A stretch of DNA of 49,956 nucleotides from a virus: the IMG/VR virus record IMGVR_UViG_3300034352_000091, positions 1 through 49,956 of that record. One strand, 5' to 3'. Of the stretch, positions 45,012 to 49,956 are shown piece after piece. Position numbers and translations under genes: made by a program. The notes beneath the pieces are model-generated. The model ran no database searches. It worked only from the letters and a program-made list of their open reading frames with translations, and was not told the DNA's origin. Numbering within the stretch: the stretch's first letter is position 1; every line of letters begins with the position of its first letter.

Positions 45012-45960
45012 AATATTACAATTACCTAAAGAATATGAATTATGGTTGACTTATTCATGGAGTAATAACAACCACGGCATATGTGGTCATACTTTTGAAG
45101 TCATTGATTACTACCATATATTAAAAAACCATTTTAAAGTTGGTATATTATTAGCTGAAGATATAGATATGAATATGTTTGTTCAGGCTATTCAAGAGAA
45201 ATACGATTTTAATACTAATGAACTTGAAGATATAAAGCGAGATACTCTTTTTAAAAAGAGACCTAGACTAGTATCAGGATCTAATATTATCTTTACTGAT
45301 GGTGGTGTATTATCAACAAAGGATAGTACATTACTATTTGATAATATCTTTCATATGGCTTGTGGTGATAAAGAAATAAAAGATAATACAAAAGAAAATG
45401 TGTGGATACTTCAAGATGATAGAGTTTATGATCCAGTAGTTCTCAATGGTATTAATTACAAAAAGAAGATACTATTTTCTAGATTAAAACGACTTAAACG
45501 GCCTGCATTATTCCCTGGCTGGTTAAGAACTATTATGCTATATTCTACTAAGAATTGTCGTAATATCCCAGAAGCTCAAATTAAAAAAATATCTAATAAG
45601 TATAAAGGATATCATATAATGGTGCTTACTAACTCAGAAAATAGAGGTGAAGATTCTGAGTGGATTAAATATTATGAAGTACCTATAAAGGACTTATTTA
45701 ATCGGTTTATTATGTATTATTATACACCAATAGAAAGAAAACATGATTGTTCTCCTAGGTTTATAGCTGAGTGTAAGCATTATAATAAACAAGTTGTATA
45801 TGATTCTAAAATAAACGATGAGTATCTTAAAGAGGACTTAGGGTTAAAGTATAGAATGCAAGATATTGAAGAGGACTTTGATTCATTAAACCTAGAGGAA
45901 AATGATGACATAATTAATATTATTAAGAATATTATATATAATGAGCCCAATAAACTATAA
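45004..45960 (+). CDS. Glycosyltransferase-like protein B
   Basis: A 318-residue protein related to the preceding one by overall layout and the shared D-x-x-x-R-x-I-x-E-x-x-x-Y-N-K motif (about residues 254-272). The N-terminal part (SWSNNNHGICGHTFEVIDYY) resembles the glycine-loop region of GT-B enzymes, and the C-terminus is acidic and helical. No transmembrane segment is present. It starts inside the stop region of the previous gene and overlaps the next radical SAM gene by 20 bases. A glycosyltransferase role for a virion target or a sugar-peptide is plausible. Confidence 0.6.
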   Translation: MSKILQLPKEYELWLTYSWSNNNHGICGHTFEVIDYYHILKNHFKVGILLAEDIDMNMFVQAIQEKYDFNTNELEDIKRDTLFKKRPRLVSGSNIIFTDGGVLSTKDSTLLFDNIFHMACGDKEIKDNTKENVWILQDDRVYDPVVLNGINYKKKILFSRLKRLKRPALFPGWLRTIMLYSTKNCRNIPEAQIKKISNKYKGYHIMVLTNSENRGEDSEWIKYYEVPIKDLFNRFIMYYYTPIERKHDCSPRFIAECKHYNKQVVYDSKINDEYLKEDLGLKYRMQDIEEDFDSLNLEENDDIINIIKNIIYNEPNKL

Positions 45961-46987
45961 CATTGTATCACATCATAAGATTCAGTCTGAAAATAAAGAC
46001 AAACTCTGTACAAGAGCTAAGTTAGACACAGGTACTCATTGTAATTATGACTGTGAGTTCTGCTATTACGGAGAACAACTACTCATTCGTACTGATACTG
46101 ATGTTATAAAGAAACGTATTGATTATATCTGGGATACCGGTATGGAAGAAATAGACTTTTCTGGTGGTGAATCTTCTATACATAAAGACTTCTTTGCTCT
46201 AATAAAGTATGCTAAAGATAAAGGCTTTTCTAGTATATCTACATTATCTAACGGACATAAATTCTCTAAGATTGACTTCATGCGTAAAGCTTATAATGCA
46301 GGTCTAACAGAAATATTATTTTCTGTTCACGGTTCTAATGGAAGTATACATGATAAAATAGTAAGACGATCAGGGGCATTTAAACGTATTGTTAAAGCTA
46401 TTAATCTCTGTAGAGAAGTAGGTATTAAAGTTCGTATCAATACTACTGTTACTATGGAAAACTTTACTGCTTTATCAGAATTCTCTACACTAATTCAAAG
46501 TCTTGATGCTCATGTATTTGAGGTTAATTACTTACCCCTAAATCATTGGGATGACGCTAAGTCACAGATACCTTTAGATTATAATGTAGTATGTACTGAA
46601 ATAAAAAAGTCTATTGACATACTTAAATCAGCAGTTAAAATAATTAATGTTAGATATACTCCATACTGTTATATGGAGGGATATGAGAAATATGTATGCT
46701 CTACATATCAACATATATGGGATGTCTATGATTGGAATATTGGAGTATATGATTACTCTGTTAATCCTCAGGTATATAAAGAAGATCCTTTAAAACATCT
46801 ACTACTAGTAGCTAAAGAAAATAGAAATCAAACATATATGAAACCTAAATCATGTATGGGATGTAAGTATTTTTTTATATGTGATGGTATTGAGACTGAA
46901 AATAACTCTACTCTACCCTTAGCAATAAAAGGTGAATTGATATATAATCCTATACATTATCGTAAAGGATATTATGAATCTATTTGA
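45941..46987 (+). CDS. Radical SAM protein 3
   Basis: A 348-residue radical SAM protein. The SAM-cluster motif CNYDCEFC is at residues 34-41, followed by DFSGGESSIHKD (Ser in place of the usual Pro of GGEP), STLSNG and a typical barrel region (LFSVHGSNGSIHDKIVRRSG). The C-terminus holds extra cysteines: C in YTPYCYM, C in YVCST, and SCMGCKYFFICDG, a C-x2-C-x5-C set that could bind a SPASM- or twitch-type auxiliary cluster. The start overlaps the previous gene by 20 bases without a ribosome-binding sequence, so translation is probably coupled. The substrate is unknown. Confidence 0.85.
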   Translation: MSPINYNIVSHHKIQSENKDKLCTRAKLDTGTHCNYDCEFCYYGEQLLIRTDTDVIKKRIDYIWDTGMEEIDFSGGESSIHKDFFALIKYAKDKGFSSISTLSNGHKFSKIDFMRKAYNAGLTEILFSVHGSNGSIHDKIVRRSGAFKRIVKAINLCREVGIKVRINTTVTMENFTALSEFSTLIQSLDAHVFEVNYLPLNHWDDAKSQIPLDYNVVCTEIKKSIDILKSAVKIINVRYTPYCYMEGYEKYVCSTYQHIWDVYDWNIGVYDYSVNPQVYKEDPLKHLLLVAKENRNQTYMKPKSCMGCKYFFICDGIETENNSTLPLAIKGELIYNPIHYRKGYYESI

Positions 46988-48035
46988 ATTAATACCAACA
47001 GATGAGTATCCTACATTCGACTTTAAAGTTACATTAAAACCCTCATTTAGATGTAATCAAGCCTGTTGGTTCTGTACTGAATATGATAATAATTCGTATG
47101 AATGGTCAAAAGAGGATTGTAATAAAGTATTAGATAAGCTTGATAATGTATTAAAACCATATCAATCAATCTTTATATATTTCTATGGTGGTGAGCCTAC
47201 TCTATCTAAGCATTATGAGTATCTACATTATGAGATTACTAGAAGACACAGACATAAAAAATTATTTATACAGACACAAACTAATGGTTCTATGAAGACT
47301 GAGAGGTTAATAACTTTTCTTAATACATTAGAATTATATAAAGATCATACACTAGATATATCAACTTCAGTACATCTTAATAAACAGAAGATTGGAGATC
47401 TAATAGATAAGCTTAAAATATTAAGAGAGTATAATGTATTGGGTATTATATTCCCGTCTACTGAATACCTGAATGAAAAACAGTTTATGGAAGAGCTTAA
47501 CTTACTGATTTCAAATTTCCCTGATAAAGTTAAAATGAGATTTACTGAAGTAGGTTCTGCAGCTATTAATACTACGGAGGGACAATTATACCCTACAGAT
47601 CAAGGTGATATTAAATCATTTGAATTTAGATATTTTACACAGAAATATCCTTTCCTACTTAATTATCTTGAAGAAGGGTTCAATTTTCAAGTAGATGATA
47701 AAGTTGTTAACTTTTCTTATGTATCAGCTAATGATATACATAAACAAGTGAGATTTATGAAGTGTGAGTGCGGCACTAAGAATCTTGTTATAGACCATAA
47801 CCTAAAGATGTATAGGTGTAATGACGACTTTAAAAATAATATAGGTATACAAGAGATATCAGAAGATATAGAGATAAAGAATAAGTATTGTCTTAACAAA
47901 GTATGTTATGATGGACTAGAGTTTAAGAAATGGAAAGAAGTTATAGTATATCAAGAAAAAGAAATACCTGAGATATGCATGCCATGCTCATCATCATATT
48001 GTTCGTATAATTGTAAGAGGGATAATAATGAATAA
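46974..48035 (+). CDS. Radical SAM protein 4
   Basis: A 353-residue radical SAM protein. The SAM-cluster motif CNQACWFC is at residues 27-34, with a GGEP motif in FYGGEPTLSKHYEYLH and the QTNGS strand after it. The C-terminus is rich in cysteine: CECGTKNLVIDHNLKMYRC, a Y-C-L-N-K-V-C pair, and CMPCSSSYCSYNC near the end (C-x2-C-x4-C-x3-C), a SPASM-like arrangement of auxiliary cluster ligands. AAAGGA precedes the start, and the gene overlaps both neighbours (14 and 8 bases). The low similarity to the other radical SAM proteins here suggests a different reaction or target residue. Confidence 0.85.
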   Translation: MNLFELIPTDEYPTFDFKVTLKPSFRCNQACWFCTEYDNNSYEWSKEDCNKVLDKLDNVLKPYQSIFIYFYGGEPTLSKHYEYLHYEITRRHRHKKLFIQTQTNGSMKTERLITFLNTLELYKDHTLDISTSVHLNKQKIGDLIDKLKILREYNVLGIIFPSTEYLNEKQFMEELNLLISNFPDKVKMRFTEVGSAAINTTEGQLYPTDQGDIKSFEFRYFTQKYPFLLNYLEEGFNFQVDDKVVNFSYVSANDIHKQVRFMKCECGTKNLVIDHNLKMYRCNDDFKNNIGIQEISEDIEIKNKYCLNKVCYDGLEFKKWKEVIVYQEKEIPEICMPCSSSYCSYNCKRDNNE

Positions 48036-48873
48036 AGATTGTATTGATACACTAGAAATTGATGTAATTGATGCCTGTAACCTATCATGCCCTTTATGTA
48101 ATAGGAATGTATTAAAGTCTAAAGATGGTTATATCCCTCTAGAGGACTGGATCTCTATTCTTGATCAGTACAAATATCTAAGGGCTATATACCTCATTGG
48201 AACTAGATCTGAACACACATTATATCCAGAATTTTTAAACCTCATGAGGTACTTTAAGAGTAGAGGATTATCAATTATTATATCGACTAATGGTTGTACT
48301 AATAAATTAAATTTTTGGTCTGAATTAAAAGATATACTACAAGTCGAAGATGAAGTTCGATTCGCCGTTGATGGTATTACCCAAGATATATATGAGCAAT
48401 ATAGAGTTGGTGGTAATCTAGAAAAATTAATGAATAATCATAAAGCTTTTAAATCAGAGAAAGATAATGATATAATGCAATATATTAGATTTGAGCATAA
48501 TCAACATGAAGACATTACTGAGTTCCTTCAGCAGTTCTCTGGATTAAGAACTATTAATTCCTCTTTTGAAGGTAACCATGACGGTTCTACTGTTAAACAA
48601 ACTCCTAAGGATTCTAAGAAATATGACTTAATTACAAAAGTTATACGGAATAGAAAACCAAATATAAGCTGTGTAACTAAGGGTAATATGCACTTTATTA
48701 ACCACAGAGGTCAGACTTCTCCTTGTTGTCATTATAATGAAGATGTTGTACTTCAGGGGGGTGAATGGGATGGGACATATGAAGATATTGAAGCAGCTAA
48801 ATTTGACTTTTGTACAATAATATGTGATAAGTTTTGTACGAATCTGTTAAAGTCGTTAGATATAGAATTATGA
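48028..48873 (+). CDS. Radical SAM protein 5
   Basis: A 281-residue radical SAM protein. The SAM-cluster motif CNLSCPLC is at residues 17-24. It lacks a GGEP motif; the corresponding strand reads IYLIGTRSEHTLYPEF, while IIISTNGC keeps the next conserved strand. The C-terminus has INHRGQTSPCC and FCTIICDKFC, a short SPASM-type cysteine set. An AGAGGG sequence precedes the start and the gene overlaps radical SAM 4 by eight bases. Its stop (TGA) overlaps the next ATG by four bases. The substrate is unknown. Confidence 0.82.
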   Translation: MNKDCIDTLEIDVIDACNLSCPLCNRNVLKSKDGYIPLEDWISILDQYKYLRAIYLIGTRSEHTLYPEFLNLMRYFKSRGLSIIISTNGCTNKLNFWSELKDILQVEDEVRFAVDGITQDIYEQYRVGGNLEKLMNNHKAFKSEKDNDIMQYIRFEHNQHEDITEFLQQFSGLRTINSSFEGNHDGSTVKQTPKDSKKYDLITKVIRNRKPNISCVTKGNMHFINHRGQTSPCCHYNEDVVLQGGEWDGTYEDIEAAKFDFCTIICDKFCTNLLKSLDIEL

Positions 48874-49433
48874 GGGTATCTATATTAATACTAACACATA
48901 ATAGACCTCTCTTATTTAAGCGGTGTATTTCATCAGTATTATTAAATAAACCAGAGAATGTAGAAATATTAGTTAATAATGATTCAAAAGATATAAAGGA
49001 GATTGCTGGTGTAACATATTATTATAAAACTCATTCGGATCTAAGTGATACTTATAAGTATCTATTTAATAAGGCCTCAGGTGAATTTATATATTTTTTA
49101 GAAGACGATGATTATGTATCTCCTGACTTTTGGAAGATACTATCTCAGGTTAAAGAGAATACAATATTTAGATATATCCCCGAGAAGAGTATTAAGTTAT
49201 ACTATGAATACTTTATACATAACCCTTCATTTGAAGAACATTTTCAATTAGGGCAACTGGTATTTAAAAAGAAATCATTAACCTCCTTTCCAAAAGGTAA
49301 TAATATACACAATGATTATCAACTATATAAATCTCTTTCGGGTCCGATAATGAATGACCGAAGACCAATTTATACACAAACTACTGATGGTAACGACAAT
49401 ATAAGTTTTGATGAATATCCAGAAACAATATGA
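48870..49433 (+). CDS. GT2-family glycosyltransferase
   Basis: A small GT-A glycosyltransferase of family 2, 187 residues from the ATG at 48870. It opens with MRVSILILTHNRPLLFKRC, has the VEILVNNDS strand and loop, and an acidic EDDDYVSPDFW motif (DxD-type) that binds the metal and the nucleotide sugar. I chose 48870 over 48834 because it starts directly at the conserved first strand and forms an ATGA overlap with the preceding gene. It lacks membrane segments, so a soluble enzyme acting on a phage protein or free sugar is likely. Its length is short for the family. Confidence 0.82.
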   Translation: MRVSILILTHNRPLLFKRCISSVLLNKPENVEILVNNDSKDIKEIAGVTYYYKTHSDLSDTYKYLFNKASGEFIYFLEDDDYVSPDFWKILSQVKENTIFRYIPEKSIKLYYEYFIHNPSFEEHFQLGQLVFKKKSLTSFPKGNNIHNDYQLYKSLSGPIMNDRRPIYTQTTDGNDNISFDEYPETI

Positions 49434-49446
49434 TGTAAAGCATAAA

Positions 49447-49956
49447 ATGCAAAGACTCTATGTACATTGGGATGTATCTACTCAATGTCAATTAGAGTGT
49501 TCGTATTGTTATGCCATAAAAGACTATGGTTCAGAGTGGGGTAATATTGATTCATGGGTACGTCAAAAGTTAGTAATTAGAAATATAGCCCACTCAACTC
49601 TTCCTGTCTTTCTTGGCCTCCTAGGAGGAGAACCTACAATACATCCTCGTTATAATGAGTTAGTAGCTCTTTGCCATGAAGCTATATCTAAACACAAAGA
49701 TGGTAGACTATATATTACTACTAATGGTTTAAATCCTACTCGTTGGTTTGAGAAATTAAAGTACTATGATAATATGTATTTCTTATGGTCAGCTCATTTC
49801 GAATATGAAGATAAATATGGTACTGGGTTTCAAAGGATTATAGATAATATAAAGGTGGTAACAGACAAAGGTTTTAGATCTAAGATAAATGTAATGTTAA
49901 ATCCTGACCCAAAAACTTGGTCTAAGATACATGCTCTGGTAGACCAATTAGAAAAG
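49447..49956 (+). CDS. Radical SAM protein 6 (cut by the window end)
   Basis: The first 170 residues of a radical SAM protein; the frame is open to the last base. The SAM-cluster motif CQLECSYC is at residues 14-21, followed by LLGGEPTIHPRYNEL (GGEP motif), LYITTNG and a barrel region. The C-terminal part, where a SPASM domain would lie, is outside the window. It begins 13 bases after the GT2 gene's stop and is probably part of the same operon. Confidence 0.85.
   Translation, partial: MQRLYVHWDVSTQCQLECSYCYAIKDYGSEWGNIDSWVRQKLVIRNIAHSTLPVFLGLLGGEPTIHPRYNELVALCHEAISKHKDGRLYITTNGLNPTRWFEKLKYYDNMYFLWSAHFEYEDKYGTGFQRIIDNIKVVTDKGFRSKINVMLNPDPKTWSKIHALVDQLEK

Noticed and set aside
48834-48869. An earlier start for the GT2 gene
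   Set aside because: It would overlap the previous gene by 40 bases and add residues before the conserved first strand. The ATG at 48870 gives an ATGA overlap.
1-49956. tRNA genes, CRISPR arrays, integrase or transposon ends
   Set aside because: None was seen by eye on either strand; a dedicated tRNA scan would be needed to exclude degenerate tRNAs.

Overview
The window is a stretch of an AT-rich, strictly lytic-type T4-like myovirus genome, most like the marine (exo-T-even) T4-like phages of cyanobacteria and SAR11-type bacteria. This rests on recognisable T4 replication and baseplate genes (gp33, gp59, gp32, gp26, gp54, gp4, gp48, gp53, hub/gp27, gp5, gp25, gp6, gp7, gp8), a DUF4815-type giant structural protein, and copies of the T4 late promoter TATAAATA in intergenic positions. 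The host cannot be named from the sequence. No tRNA, CRISPR array, integrase or insertion sequence was seen.

Layout. (1) 52-3246, plus strand: an unknown gene, then gp33 (late transcription co-activator), gp59 (helicase loader), a small unknown gene, and gp32 (ssDNA-binding protein) behind a near-perfect sigma70 promoter; transcription ends at a hairpin-plus-T-run terminator. (2) 3316-7898, minus strand: gp4, a conserved protein at the T4 gene 2/3 position, gp54, gp26, a small ORF reached by a probable -1 frameshift, a tape-measure-like protein and an EF-hand membrane protein. (3) 7949-21978, plus strand: baseplate and hub genes gp48, gp53, gp27-like hub, gp5 spike, an unknown protein, gp25, gp6, gp7 and gp8. 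(4) 21997-39738: very large virion/fibre proteins. One DUF4815-family gene of about 4304 codons is cut by a single in-frame TAA at 26737-26739. (5) 39738-49956: an accessory island of a shortened nucleotide-sugar dehydrogenase, six different radical SAM proteins (several with SPASM-type C-terminal cysteine clusters), two related glycosyltransferase-like proteins, a GT2 glycosyltransferase, three unknown proteins, and a 262-residue protein ending in a Cys-x-Cys-[Asp/Asn]-x-x hexad repeat.

How the parts may work together. Regions 2-4 build the baseplate, hub, tail-length machinery and host-recognition fibres. Region 5 follows the fibre genes on the same strand, and its genes mostly overlap or nearly touch, so it reads as one late accessory operon. 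My leading hypothesis is that the radical SAM enzymes modify a phage-encoded target, with the cysteine-tailed protein as the best candidate substrate, while the glycosyltransferases and dehydrogenase decorate the same or a neighbouring structure. This is inference; the gene content and motifs are what the sequence shows.
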